Assembly: GCA_030704615.1 (NCBI GenBank)
Contig: JAKLZA010000041.1
Coordinates: 1 to 25,000, forward strand
Length of the DNA: 25,000 nt
Reading direction: 5' to 3'
Source: Takakia lepidozioides
Taxonomy: Eukaryota; Streptophyta; Takakiopsida; Takakiales; Takakiaceae
Shown here: piece by piece, positions 8,790 through 21,615 of the stretch
Layout of the letters: every line of letters begins with the position of its first letter
Position numbering within the stretch: position 1 is the first letter of the stretch
Notes under the pieces: generated by a model
The model's database searches: none
What the model was told of the DNA's origin: nothing
The model's input: only the letters and a program-made list of their open reading frames with translations
Made by a program: the position numbers and the translations under genes

Positions 8790-10576
8790 AGGACTTGTTG
8801 TTTGAATGCGCACAGGCAGTGTCTCAGAGTGACTGGGGACATGCTAATCACATAGTGGGTTTGTTGAGGGGAAGAGCGTCTGCGCAGGGTGAGGCGGCCG
8901 AGCGTGTCGCATTTTACTTCACCGAAGCTCTTGCTTCTCGCATTTCAAGGGCTACAGGCGGTCCTGAGGTTAGTCCATTTTTATGTTAGATTGAGCTGCT
9001 GAGAAAGGTTAAATTGCCATTTATCCTATTGCTCGATAAGTGTACTCGTGCAGAACATTCAGGAGAGCGAAGTTTCTGTACAAACTGTGACATGTCTAAA
9101 GTTCTCTGGACATTAAGTACTGCCCGGAATCTTCAATAAGACACTCAATTCTGCCTCCTGGAGGTGAAGTGTTGTTTGGGGATCATGGTCGATCTAATCC
9201 GCGCTGGTACTCATGTGGATTCCAGAGCGGGGACGTCATCTGGATAAATTAGCTGTAGCGTGATTACCTGCAGTTGAAACACCCTGATCAGTCTATGGTG
9301 GTTGGGAGTGAAGACAGTTCTAAACATGTTGATCACCATGAGCTGTAGAACACAAGGTGTTCCCTTGAGAATTCACAGATTGCTTTCACCCGACCTTCTG
9401 AATTTTTAGCGCCACTACAAAGACAAGTTCCAATTCCGCTACAGGTCGCTTATTTGTCTTCGTCGCTGGATTGTCAAGCATGAGTATCCCGGTTGTAGTA
9501 CTTAGGAGTATGTGCTTCCAACAAAATAGTGTTTGCCTTCTCTTCTCCTAAAGTCAACTGTCAAAAACCAATCGCTGATAGATTAGGCAACTGAAGAGTG
9601 ACGATCTAAGTTGGAGTGTCCTTGGAATCATGCATGACAGTCTGGCTCTGGACTGCAGGTGCCACCTGCAGATCTACCGAGCAGTGAAGAGATTCAATCG
9701 GCCTACCTGGCCCTCAATCAAGTGACACCTTTCATTCGATTTGCACACCTTACAGCAAACCAGGCAATGCTGGAGGCTCTTGAAGGAGAAAATTCTGTGC
9801 ATATAGTTGACTTCGACATAACCCAAGGGGTCCAGTGGCCTCCACTGATGCAGGCTCTTGCTGAGCGACCTGAGGGGCCCCCTCACCTCCGCCTTACTGG
9901 TATAGGGAGAGACGGAACAATCCTCGAACAGACTGGTGTACGGCTAGCAGAATTCGCTCGTTCTCTCCAGCTTCCATTTATGTTTCATTCAGTGATCATT
10001 CAATCCCTTGAGTCTTTAGAGCCACAAATGTTGGGGATGCGAACTGGTGAAGCTCTTTCTGTGAATTGTATGCTCCAACTGCACCGACTACTGGAACAAG
10101 GAACCGAACCTTTGGAGTCTCTCTTGAATATGGTGTATACCCTGAGTCCCAAAGTGGTGACGCTTGCTGAGAGAGAAGCCAATCATAACCAATCCTTTTT
10201 CCTAGACCGCTTTGCCGATGCATTTCATCACTACTCTACTCTGTTTGATTCGCTAGAGGCGACTCTACCCCCACGGAGTCCTGAGAGGGTGAATGTGGAG
10301 CAGCTCTGGTTTGGGAGGGAGATTGGTAACATTGTGGCTTGCGAAGGGGCAGAGCGGGTCGAAAGGCACCAGAGATTCGACGAATGGCGAAGTTTCATGG
10401 AGGCAACTGGGTTTGGATGTGTTCCACCGAGCACTTTCGCTCTCGCGCAGGCGAAACTGTTACTCAGACTTCACTACCCGTCAGAGGGTTACCGACTTGA
10501 AGATGTTGACGGGTGCCTTTTGCTGGGCTGGCAAGGTAGCCCCCTTTTTGCGGTATCTTCCTGGCAAACTGTTTGA
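8786..10576 (+). CDS. GRAS-family transcription regulator, LATERAL SUPPRESSOR/SCL18-like
   Basis: Two exons: 8786-8968 and 9659-10576, joined at GAG|GTTAGT and CTGCAG|GTG, both phase 0. The product has 366 residues. Motifs in order: LHRI with the LLFECAQAVSQSDW start (1-60), TPFIRFAHLTANQA (84-97), the VHIID core as VHIVDFD (108-114) with QWPPLMQAL, LRLTG (138-142), LHRII with VNCMLQLHRLL (196-206), PFYRE with AEREANHN and FDSLEATLPP (231-265), and SAW ending in LFAVSSW. Wording such as LNQVTPFIRF, GVQWPPLMQALAER and RLHYPSEGY is what I associate with LAS/SCL18 proteins, which in angiosperms promote axillary meristem formation. GRAS proteins are nuclear co-regulators. Almost no N-terminal tail precedes LHRI; the ATG at 8786 is the first in frame after a TGA at 8768. 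It could also be SCL4/7-like, which is less likely. Confidence 0.88.
8969..9658 (+). other. Intron of the GRAS gene (690 bp)
   Basis: It starts GTTAGT and ends CTGCAG. In-frame stops occur on both sides of the junction (9635 upstream of exon 2; exon 1 runs into a stop at 8987), so splicing is needed to join LHRI to the rest of the domain. It falls between the LHRI region and the VHIID-side half. Confidence 0.8.
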
Positions 10577-10975
10577 TCAATTGATGGTATATAACTATAT
10601 AGTTCAGGGCTTCTCAGATTGACCAGACTATGAACATGTATTCGGCACCAGCGGATTGTTGAGCATCAGAGTGTCTGAGAAGTTGGGTGCAATGGAATGC
10701 ACGAATCTTTGTTTAACTCCTGTGGAGCGAAGAAGATGAGAACGGGAGCATCTGACTTAGGATAGACAGGATTTTTCTAGCAATTCATATGTTTTACTGG
10801 GTCTATGACTGACTGGAGGAATTGGGTTTTAAACAAAAAGCCAGACCTTTTTGCATACCACGAAAGGCCTAGAATACAGATTTCCTGAAAACGCCAGGAT
10901 TCGGGTCTCCCAGTTTTCCGACGCTTGTGGACCTGTTGTTAGCACTAACCCTTGACCTGGCGCACACGGATCGCT

Positions 10976-10981
10976 AATAAA
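10976..10981 (+). terminator. Candidate poly(A) signal of the GRAS gene
   Basis: AATAAA about 400 bases after the GRAS stop codon. This is a reasonable 3'UTR length for a plant gene. Plant poly(A) signals are weakly conserved, so this is only a candidate. Confidence 0.35.
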
Positions 10982-10989
10982 ATGCGGGA

Positions 10990-13900
10990 AGAGAGTTCTA
11001 ACGGTCTAACATAAACGTAGCGCGGTACATATACAACTAGTAGAGTGTGAGTTAGGACTCCTAATTTCATTCTTTCTCCTGGAATTTCAGGACGGACAAA
11101 CAGAAATCTGTTTCATAAAGAGATCTCTCTGATGCAGAATATTTTCTTCCAGATCCATCTGAAATCTATGTATACATCATGCAGTTTGTCTGATGGGTGT
11201 CTCTTACTTTGGTTACAAGTGTCCAGAGGTTGTTTTTATCAAGGTAACTTGTAACTTGCTCGAGCCACGATTCTACAAGCCAAATCTTGGCATAGTTGTT
11301 GTGCACGCACTTGATCTTTGTATGCTACCAGCTCATTGCTTGCTTCAGTTCAGACAATCGAGAACACTCGCCGCTATGCTCGTCACAGATGGCGATTTGC
11401 TAAAGGATTCCTCATCTATCGTTGCTCACAAGTACTTATTGGGTCCAGAAAATTGCATTAGTGCATGTCACTGGAGGATCTCGTGGAACCTGAAGTAGCA
11501 ACCTGTGTATGATCAATCTGTTGGGGGTCAGCTGTTGACGTCACTTGTTGGTTTTCTGGATTTAGCTTTGATGACTACATGAGAGCTCCTAGCGTCCTCC
11601 GCAAGTGTCCATGGAATATTCATGACATCTGCACACGCCCATCGATCGAAACTTGGTCAACTACTCAATTGTAAGCATTCCGTTATGTGGTCACCCATTA
11701 TAGACCAGCAGCTACCATCCACATGTTGTCATCGAAAGCTTCCCAATTATTAGTGAGTGCTCTACTATCTAGAAGCCTAACTAGCCTGCCTAGCCGGAGA
11801 TGGCGCACCCTGTCTGGAGTTCACACACAAGCTACCGGTTTTCGTCCCCCTCAAATATTGTAACACTTTTAAGCTCGCCTCATCAGGCTCGTAGAATCGA
11901 TCGAGATTTCCAAGATGGAGACCAGCTGAGATATTCATGAGCTTACAGCATTGTTACCCTGGTGACCTGATTATCATGTTCGATATGGATGTATTCTCGT
12001 ACTGGACACATCACATGCTCTAACCTGTGATCCAGGCCTGCAGGCCCAAGTCCGTACACACGAGACCAACTCTCCGCTTGAAATGCATAGTACACTTCTC
12101 CATATCACATTTAGGACTCGTGACTATTGCACAAAGTTGTGTAAGCGAGGGCCTCCACAATCCATGAGTGACCCTCTAGAGTGTCCAGACGCTCTCAAGT
12201 CTGGATTTATCCTCGTACTATGGGTCTTGATAGCACCTTTGTTATGAATCGACTCGTTCAGGATTATCAGTTATAGGGCAGTTATATACCAGCTTCATGA
12301 TAAGGATTTACAGTAACTTTCAGGGCCAATCCATACCACATCTATCTGTCTGGACTCTGCTGTGTCCTCCTTCGATTTCGAGAAGCTCTTCAACCTGTTG
12401 ATGATCTGAGCATGATCTAGTCTAGTGTACAGCAGCGCTGCACATAGGCATACAAAAGGGCCAACTTGGCTGAGTACATTTAAGGTGGCTGTTTGATTAT
12501 GTAATGTAAAGCAGTGGACATCCCACTTGTGAGCAATTAACACCGTTTTGACTCAAGAACTGTACATATACGGTGGACATGCCGACCCCATGCCGACACA
12601 CTAAGAAATTCGACCCACATTTGGCTCCTGACGTCTCATACCTTCCATACCTTCCAAGTTCCTGCCGTTGCTACATCTCAAAGTAGGACCGAATTTGCAG
12701 CAGTTTATTAGTGTAGTGTACTGAGTCCCGCTGCCTTATGTACACGCTCATTTAACAGTAATGAATCATGCATGTCTTGCCAATGTACTCGTGTACATTT
12801 CTTGTATAGGCACATTAGATTCCTGAAGCTGTATTGATAAACACAATTAACGCTTCATCGGGCGTTGCAACATGATTGAAAATCACCGAGGAAATCATTT
12901 CAAAGTGGGCCACTCTTGCTTTCTGTTCCGGAACAATACATAATTTACAACACTCACTCATTCATGCCCTGCAATAAGGATGTGGATTTACAGGATCCCT
13001 GCATTCACTCCCAGACAGAAATTCTTCACAAGCTATCTAGTACAAATGGACCCCCTGCTTCTTCAAATTTACACCTCAGCGTTGTATATGCAAGTCAGAA
13101 TGGTGAGACTTCATGACACCGTGTATTGTTGAGAAACAGATAGATTTATTAATCTGTGGGTCAACCTCCAGCAACTTGATTGCTCAAGAATATGGCAATC
13201 ATTCAAAGGAGGTACTCGTATATACAATTCAAAATTCCCTCCAGCTGTAGTGTACTAGCAAGTTATGGCCAAGGATTGAAGAAGCCCCAGTGTGCTAACT
13301 GCTGTATTGTATTGTTGTATTGGATCACTTCCTCCAGCACTTTATGCATTACATCATCTTGCTTGGATCTCATAAACAACAATGACTCACTCGCCCCCTT
13401 CACATCTGTCCATTGAACATTCTCTGTACTTCTCAGTATTGAAATGAACCCAAGCTACAGATCAAACTTCAAACACAAGAACTTTGAAATGATCACAATT
13501 AGTTCTCTCCCACAAGCAGTATAATGACAACGCCAATCATCAGTCACTAACTTCAATACATACACTGTACAACAAGCCTGATGAGGGCATTCAAAGCTCT
13601 AGCCTCTTATTCACTGTGCTCTACCATACCAATCATTCTCTGCATCCGTTAAATGCCCCCTTTATTATTTGCCTTAGACAAACCATTTTTGGCCTCAAGC
13701 CCAATAGAATTTTTCGGGGGGCAACAAGGCTCCAGAATTCTTCTGGCGAAAATTATGCCCCAGTGATTAATCCCATATCGTTTGTGCGGAATGTGGATGC
13801 CATTTGGGTATATTAAAACGATTCCGTCGACGAATTGCTTCATCCAGCACCGACTGCCCACGCCATTCGTTGAAGGGATCCAGAAATCCTGCACGTGTGA

Positions 13901-16200
13901 ACGGGCCGTTGCTGGAATCTGCAGTGCGCTGCGCTGTGTGAACGGAATCTGGAGGCCGAAAAGGGCACAGCGGGGGCCTGGGCATCGGTAGCGCCACGTA
14001 TGCCCTAGTGGTAGCGGGGAATCTAGGCCTACCGCTTAACCATAACTCTGACGGAATATTATAACAGCTGCCGTCAGTTCGCCCACGCAATCGCATGTTC
14101 CCCAAAGTTCCCACACCAACGTCGGCCATAAATCTAGCTCTTTTCATTCATTTCCATTTCCACTTTTCTGCGGATACAATATCTCATCCATCCAACTTAC
14201 GTTATGTTCCCCAGATCCCGATCACGCACGCGCGCACGGCCGCGCTGATTGCTGCCCTGGAGATGCGCGAACTCTGCCACATGGCTACATTTCTCCACGT
14301 GTCCATCCCTGATTAGCGGAAGGTCCTCAGATTATGATATTTTCCTGGTAGTCTCTGCCATTGGGAATCTCCCGCGTGGCTCTCATTCATTGCGTGTTTT
14401 AGATATGTAGTGTTACGTTTTACTTTTTATTGGTTTGCGTGTCGCGGTGGAGCTGGTAACTGGTTATGTAGCAGTAACGGTTGTTGGTTGGTTAAGGTCA
14501 GAGCAGCGACAAGGTTTGGTTAAGACAACAAGATCCATGTGGAGGGTATGTAATAAAGAAATGGCAGAGTGGGAGTGAGTTGGTGGGAGAGACGACTGTG
14601 AGTCGTGACGAGCGAGGGATTGATTCCTTTGGCAGCAAGTCTTGCATGCGCGTGCATGGGCAAGTCTGGCGTTGAACCGATACCCAGCTAGCCATTTGAC
14701 TTGGTTGGGCTGGAATGATCTGTAAATTCTGCCAGGATCGATGGATCGATCATACATGTGCAGGCAGCCGGGTCAATGCTCTTGCGCTGGCCATCAACAA
14801 CGATAGTGGGATGCGTGTTGATCCGTGAGCTAATCAGGACTGAATGTTGGTCCTGCTTTCTGGCAAGCTCAGACCTGAGACTTTCGTTCTGCTTTGAATG
14901 ACTTAGATTAAGTTACAGTAACGCCTACCTAAAACAACAGACTTATCCTGGAGGTCTTGCCTGGGAACTACGTGGGTGATCAGCAATAACCAGTAGTGTT
15001 ATGATCAGTGGTTGTGTTGTTGACCAGCATGCTGGAAGTCCATGGTACTTACGTGAGAAGGAGAAATTTGTAACAACAACGTGGTGGTGGACATGACTAC
15101 TCTGGAAGAGGAAGATAGAGACTGATCTTGAAACTTGCGATTTTGAGGAAAGCAGTTTGGTGATATGTTGACAGTTGCTAAGAAGCATGGGTAGGTGAAG
15201 GATGCTCGACAGTGTCTGAGGGGAAAGGGAAAGAGTAATCCGTAGGACAAGATTGAAAACAAGTTGCTTGGATGCTAATGGTATTCGAGAACATGGTCTT
15301 GCTTTATTTCTAGATATAGACATTTTAGGAGCTTCCATTCCTCACCTCATCAACATTCCTCCAGGGTATTCAAAAGATCACAAGGCACTTTTATTGATAT
15401 ATGAAAATTATGGAATGGCTGTCGGGAGCATGTCAAATTCAAAATGATTTCTTCCACAGTTTCAGGATCCCGCTCTAATTCATTGTGCAGTCTTTTCCTA
15501 CTCTTCGTTTGCCTCCTGCCGGTTGAATAACCCCTCAGCTTTTTGAAAGTGTGCCCGCGACTGGGATTGGAAATCGACATTCATTGGCTTTGCCTGGAAA
15601 CATGTCCCTCGTTTGCCTTGCACTACCCCTCCATGATCGCATCTCCAATGCAGTGCCTTGCATTGGGCTAACATAACTATTGAGAACATGTCTGGGTTCT
15701 CATCCCACTGACAACAAGCACTCATGGTAAGCAATTCCAAGTCATCATGCAAATTAAAATTCGGCAATTCCTGCACTTTCCTGCACTTCCTGCACTTCTC
15801 AAAAACAATTGGAGAATTTTCACAAAATTGAGGATGGCGAAGGGCTAGACGACCCTTGAAGGCCTGCTCCACCTTATGGCTCCCACATCAGGACTCATGG
15901 CCCTTGTTGGGGGTCTTTCCCTCCCATTACTATATGTGTCATGTACCATAATGACCCTCCAAGGACTGTGCCACCTCATGGCTCGACACATCTGTACCAC
16001 TTTGTGGAAGTGTCTTGCCCTCCCTTCGTAAACCGACGAGTGGTGTCAAGCCGAGCCAGTGCTCGAGCAACGATAGGGGCTGACCCGTCTCAAATGCTGG
16101 GCATTCGGGTATTTTCTCAAGAGGGATACCAATACATCCAACGCCTGCGCCCACATTATAGGCTGCAAGGGCAGAACACCCCCAGCCAAGCCCCTTTCTT
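10990..16200. other. Gene-poor stretch
   Basis: About 5 kb with only short frames and no motif I recognise. Around 13980-14320 there is a CpG-rich patch with ACGCACGCGCGC and a CACGTG (G-box) at about 14296. That could be a promoter-like island, but no gene follows it convincingly. Near 15770-15800 TCCTGCACTT is repeated three times. TTTATT at about 15302 and 15390 could serve as AATAAA on the minus strand for the gene ending at 16213. Confidence 0.4.
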
Positions 16201-16212
16201 CTCCAGATTCTC

Positions 16213-16389
16213 TCACAGGATACTCAAGATCTTGTCCAACATGGCATCTTGTTTTAGGATATTGGTGTGGATCCCTTTCACCATGCCCTCAAGTTTAAGG
16301 AATTGTTCCTCCATCTTGTTAAGTCGTTCCTCGATCTTTTGCACATCCACCCCCTCTGGATGTGACCCCACTATTGTGGAAAGTACTGC
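16213..16389 (-). CDS. Terminal coiled-coil exon
   Basis: Fifty-eight codons and a TGA, preceded by TTAACTGAC (branch-point-like) and the acceptor CTCTGACAG. The peptide VQKIEERLNKMEEQFLKLEG followed by MVKGIHTNILKQDAMLDKIL has heptad spacing of I/L/M and reads as a coiled coil. Transposase_24-type plant proteins often end in such a helix, so it is joined to the gene above by order and phase. Confidence 0.5.
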   Translation of the reverse strand, partial: AVLSTIVGSHPEGVDVQKIEERLNKMEEQFLKLEGMVKGIHTNILKQDAMLDKILSIL

Positions 16390-19300
16390 CTGTCAGAGCA
16401 CATAGTCAGTTAAATCATGGGGACAATATCTAGTTTTAAAGGTTGACATACATTCTTGCACGAACACAGACAGAACGTTAAGTATAAATGGTAACATCAA
16501 AGTATCACACATGTTTTTTGACATGGTCAACGCAAGGATAGAAGCAAACCACCATACGCAATCATGGACATTTCCCAGCTGGAGGGAGCTACTGGCCCGA
16601 TGTCTTTTTAGGATCACTAGCCTGGGGTGTGAGTACCAAAATAATAATTCTCCTAAATTCAAGTGTTACATTCTACGGACATTCTACATGCACTATTGAC
16701 ACACTTCAATTGCAGTGGTCAACTTAAAGTGTTTCTCCCAATCACAATCAGCGAGCTTCATATCACTCATAGAATTCATTACATTGGCTCTTGCTGACTC
16801 AAATCCAAAACATAGACCTGGCACAACCATGTTCAATTGTCTTTAGAGACAGCGGCTACCTTGACAATAACAAAACCTAGTACAAACTGCAGTCTGTTAT
16901 CCACAGTTCCTTTCCAGAATTAAGAGTTTCAGGTGACCAAGTGGCTAGGGCAGGGGAGAGTGGTTGAGCAAACCACCATGCAAGAAGCAACCTCAACTAC
17001 AAGGGAGAAGGCCAGGAAGCCACAAGACATCAACACCAAATCCACAGAGCAGGACATGCCGAGGGCCAAGACCATAACACTTGTAATCCTGGGAAGGCCA
17101 ACTCCAATTATGCTTGTACATAGGAGCCATAACACCAGGGGCAATTAGGAGCAGCCAAGGAGACAAGCTTCACTCTGATTGAAGTGCAGCTATAGCCAGC
17201 TGAGGAACTTGCTTGCATCATGCCGGTCCTGCCCAGCAAGAATCAGTGGATGGGCAGAAAAACTTGGCCATGGGCTGTTCTAAGTTGGTGTTGTCCTTAA
17301 AATGGAAGCCCAACCACTGGTTCTGAACCACATATATTGTTCAAGGAGAACAAAGAGATATCCCCTAAGTATTTCTCCAACTTGCAGACGAAGCTGAACC
17401 CAACCAAGTTATTGGTGATCAAAGAGTATTTCTTCTCTTTCTTTCTTCTCTCTAGTCATCTTTTGGATACCTCTGCATTCAGAGTTTCCCTCACAGCATC
17501 ATGACCACATATGTGTATCTTGCTGTTGGCTCCAGTATTTAAGGGTAAAATACCAGAAAGAACTAGAGTCTACTGAGAGAAGGTCCATGCAAGCAATGGA
17601 GAAGGTCCTTAAAGCACTGGTGGAAGCAATCAAAGTAAAGAGAGAAGGGAACCTCATCCTGGTGGACACAGTTTGTGATACAAGCGAAAAATCGAGGAGC
17701 ACCACAAAGATTGAATCCATGTGTATCCATCCAACACCCATGACACTAGATTTGAGGTTTGAAATTATATAACCCTAAACCCTAAAATTGAGGTAAACGT
17801 TGAGGGTTGAACTTATACAGTCTCATCATCCCTTTACCCATCTTTACATATCCCCTCCCACGACTTCAATACTCATGTTATACTGTACTGCCTTCTGCAT
17901 GTACAGGACACAACAAGAATCCAACAGAGCACAAATGATCACATATAGATATGCAAAAAGCATTTCCATTAACAGATGTACAGGCACCAACCTGGTTTTA
18001 TTTTAACGTGGTGTGGGATATCCTTTAATTGCATCCCTTGAGGATTCCTTATCAACCCCCTAAAAATATCATTTCCTAAAAGGTTATGCATAGGGCACAG
18101 AGGAGCGATAATGTATGCCACTTCAACTTCACAGCAGAAGTGTGACAGCAAAATCAGAACAGCCTCATGTATGTCCACACCATTGTTTTCAGAGTGGCAA
18201 CGGATACTATTTCCTGGTCATTTCCCTTTGCTCTTTCATTTTCTGTTAGCTTCAACCTAAGAAAAATGCTTGACTCAATTAATAGAAAACTTGGTTTCCA
18301 AAGAGAGACCGTCAAAGACATTCTGAAGCACTTAGACAGTGATCATCATCGCACAACACGTGTAAGTCAGATGTGATGTGCTCAGGTGTGACCGAGGGGT
18401 AAAGTGAGTTCAGCCAAGGCTACTAGTCCACCTGCGGAAGAAAATAAACAGGACCAGTCACGCCCATTCTCAAATTGCTTCCCAAGCTTTTGTGCCTGTA
18501 CCTCTATTTACCAACTTTGAAAATCTCGAGGCTGAGCCAAAAACCCAGCCCTTTTGGGGCCTAGCTATTGGCAAATCACACGCAGCAGATTGATGCTTGT
18601 GTAAAAGGATTTGTAGAGGATATCTGGATAACTAGGATCACTTGTCTGTTCCAAGGTAAGTCATCACAAAGGTGGTTTCTGTCCCTTTGTGTTCGGCTCA
18701 AGCTGGGCGCAGGGTCAATGGCCACAAGGCTACGGCAAACAACGTCTTATAAGTACATTCTCTTATGGTTGAGGGGATGGCCTTCAAAGACCACGAGCAA
18801 GGATCATGCGTCACAACTGCAGGCCCATGTGAAAACTGCCCCATGAGGGTTATATCTGCAGTATGAGCACCTATAAAACTAAGTTGACCATGGTTTACAT
18901 CGACATGACTACACACTTGTCTCTTTCTTTCTCTCTCTCTAAATCTTGTATGTTTCAAGGTAAGTCATACTACCGGCATCAGCCCCTGACAAAGATAGTT
19001 TCTGTCCCTTTGTCTTCCGCTCAAACTGGGAACAGGATCAAAGGCCACAAGGCTACGGCACACGCCGTCTTATGAGTACGTTCTCTCTCCAAATCGGTAC
19101 ACATTTCCCAGTGAGACAAGATTATATCAAAGCAATTGGAGATACAGATACTCACCAAATGAGCTTCTTGCACACTTGTAACCCCAGCCCGCTTACTGTG
19201 GTGGGGAGTTTTCACTGCTGCCCGTGCCCGCTTCATAATAGTTGATCTGTGTACGGCTTTCTCTGAGGTCCAATGATTCACCAATCCATCCCACTGCTTC

Positions 19301-21579
19301 TGGGGAACATATCCGGGCTTGCAGCCACCATTCGTCCAAAGTACCTTCCACCTCGCACGTTCCGATTTGAGAAGGTGACCAATGTGTGAGCGGAGCACTG
19401 AGTCAGACAATGGATAGTCCTGGTATTCAAACTGATGGGACAATAAGTCCTTGATGGCGACAATTTTCTCCACGGGCTGCAGTCGAACATCATCAATTGA
19501 CATGTCCAAGAACCTAAGGACATGCCCTCGAGTGATCTGCAACCATTTGGGCCTTCCATCCCCAATGATCTTTCCCTTCTCATTACACTGCACTACATAC
19601 CGGGGTAGGCCTTCCTCAATACTTTCTTTCCCCAAAGCTTCCATCTCTTTGGCAACGCCTCTTCTGTGACTACGCATGCCATTCTCCTTAGCATGAGGGC
19701 TGTCAGGGGTATTGCTTGCACCCTTGGGGACAATCTGAGGGGCAGGTTTTGTTGCTTGCATGTTAGGCCACCCAAACTCACCCCAACCACCACTTCCCCC
19801 CATAGGGGGAGGTCCCCATGGTCCCCACGGGTTTGCTGCCCAGTTGTATTGGCCCGCCCAAGGAGGGGGACCCCAAACAACTGGTGGAAGACTAGGAGGG
19901 TGGACGTGAGAGAGAGGTACCTTCTCTAGTGTATGCCTCTTCTTCTTTTTGCGGGACTGGTCCTACAGTCCAGCATATAAACGGTTAGCTTACATACTTC
20001 CCTGCTACGACATACAGTGGAAGATAGGCATTTACCTGCAGGATGCTAACCCAGAAGGCCCTGAGGTCCACGTACTTAAAACTACCATACTGGTTGGCTG
20101 GAAAGCCCTTAGTTGCAGATACCAGCAACAAACACAAGGAATCAGATTTGGAATAAGTATGTGCGAGGATTGCCTTTACTGCAGATCAACAAGCAAAAGT
20201 AACATAGCATAATCTTTCATTTGTCACAGGCTATAGTTATGATGAGAACTACATCCACAAACAAAACCTACATTATGTTGAACTCAGATTCTTTGAGTGG
20301 ATCAACAGTTAGGAACCGCTTGATTCTTGGCTTGAGAGGGTTGTCGATGGTGCTGAAGGCTTTTAATCTCAGAGAAGGGTGAGCTGTCAGAAACACTTGA
20401 ACAGATTCTGGCTTTCAGTGTTACACTAATAAAATGTGCGAGGCCAGGAACGCATATGTCTCTCTCACAGATTTGGGCCTTGGACCCAAATAGCTTTGTC
20501 AGATTGAAGGGAGGCACATCCAAGGGCTATCTCTGAAATCAGAAACTATCCATCATCTGAATACACTGTGACATTTATAATTTCTGCTTTTCAATCCCTT
20601 TACCGTCTAGGACATAAATCCTTCTTTTGGCCATATGACTCAGTTGGTCCGATTGGATGGCAAGTGATTTTACCAACTAAGTGGAGATCCAGACATCAGC
20701 TAAGACTGAGGTAGAAAGATCATAAACCCTAAATTAAGTTTATTTGACATACACAAACAATGCAGGCCCAACATTTGTCACCTACATGGCAAGAAACATC
20801 ATTAGGTGGTTTACTGGAAATATTGCCATGCTAACCGCTTTACAAATGGATTGGGGTAGACACTTCAGTTTGTTTGCCAGGACCACTTAAAGGATGAATT
20901 ATAAATATGAAACAGAGAACAGTATAATGAGGATAAAGGAGCATCTGTCTGAACAATCCACTCCCAGCTCCAAACGAGCAATGTTGACAACCTTACAAAG
21001 TCAGATTTGCCAATCCATGATCCATAAGAAGAAAAGCAACCATCAAACATTAACGCCTCACTCATTCTCACATGCAACGCACACATTAATCACAAAAAGA
21101 GGTAAAATGACTTGTGATAATCTGCTTCAAGAACTAACTCAATTGGATCTCTCAAGTGGTGCAATGCCTCATTTGTGGACACCCCCAATCTTACCCAGAA
21201 GATTAGATTGACCAGATGCCTCCTACAAACGCAGCTCATCTAAATACCCTGCAACTCTTCCTTTGCCAAATGTAGCAGGCTGGTTTGCCATACAGAATTG
21301 ACCTGTCGATGTAACACCTATTTCCATATACATTTTGTGAAGAAAACTTGGAAAATAGAGGTCAACGAATTTCAATCCGAGTTGACACCTATCCATGCAA
21401 TCAAGTCTGTGGTATTTGCTACTTGAAAATGGATCATCTCAACCACTTCTGCAACCATTGAAGGCTGTATGTTGTGGACTTCTACGTTTGTGTGTATGTC
21501 AAAGAAACAGAAGGACGATACGTGTCACATCAGCAGGAGGCTCTGAGGGCTTAGGGACTCAATCCACACCAGACTTCAC

Positions 21580-21615
<36 letters not shown>

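Noticed and set aside
8470-8805. 111-residue ORF overlapping the GRAS start
   Set aside because: It is in a third frame, its composition is not convincing, and it conflicts with both the GRAS frame and the more protein-like ORF at 8601-8789.
11193-11498. 101-residue plus-strand ORF downstream of the GRAS gene
   Set aside because: No recognisable domain and no splice link to the GRAS exons; it probably lies in intergenic DNA.
13767-14147. 126-residue minus-strand ORF
   Set aside because: Arg/Pro-rich composition from a CpG-rich patch, with no domain, neighbour or splice support.
16929-17148. Membrane protein on the minus strand, or a polar protein on the plus strand
   Set aside because: Both strands are open for 71 codons. 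The hydrophobic minus frame is what the complement of a polar frame gives, and neither has a motif or a supported splice junction.
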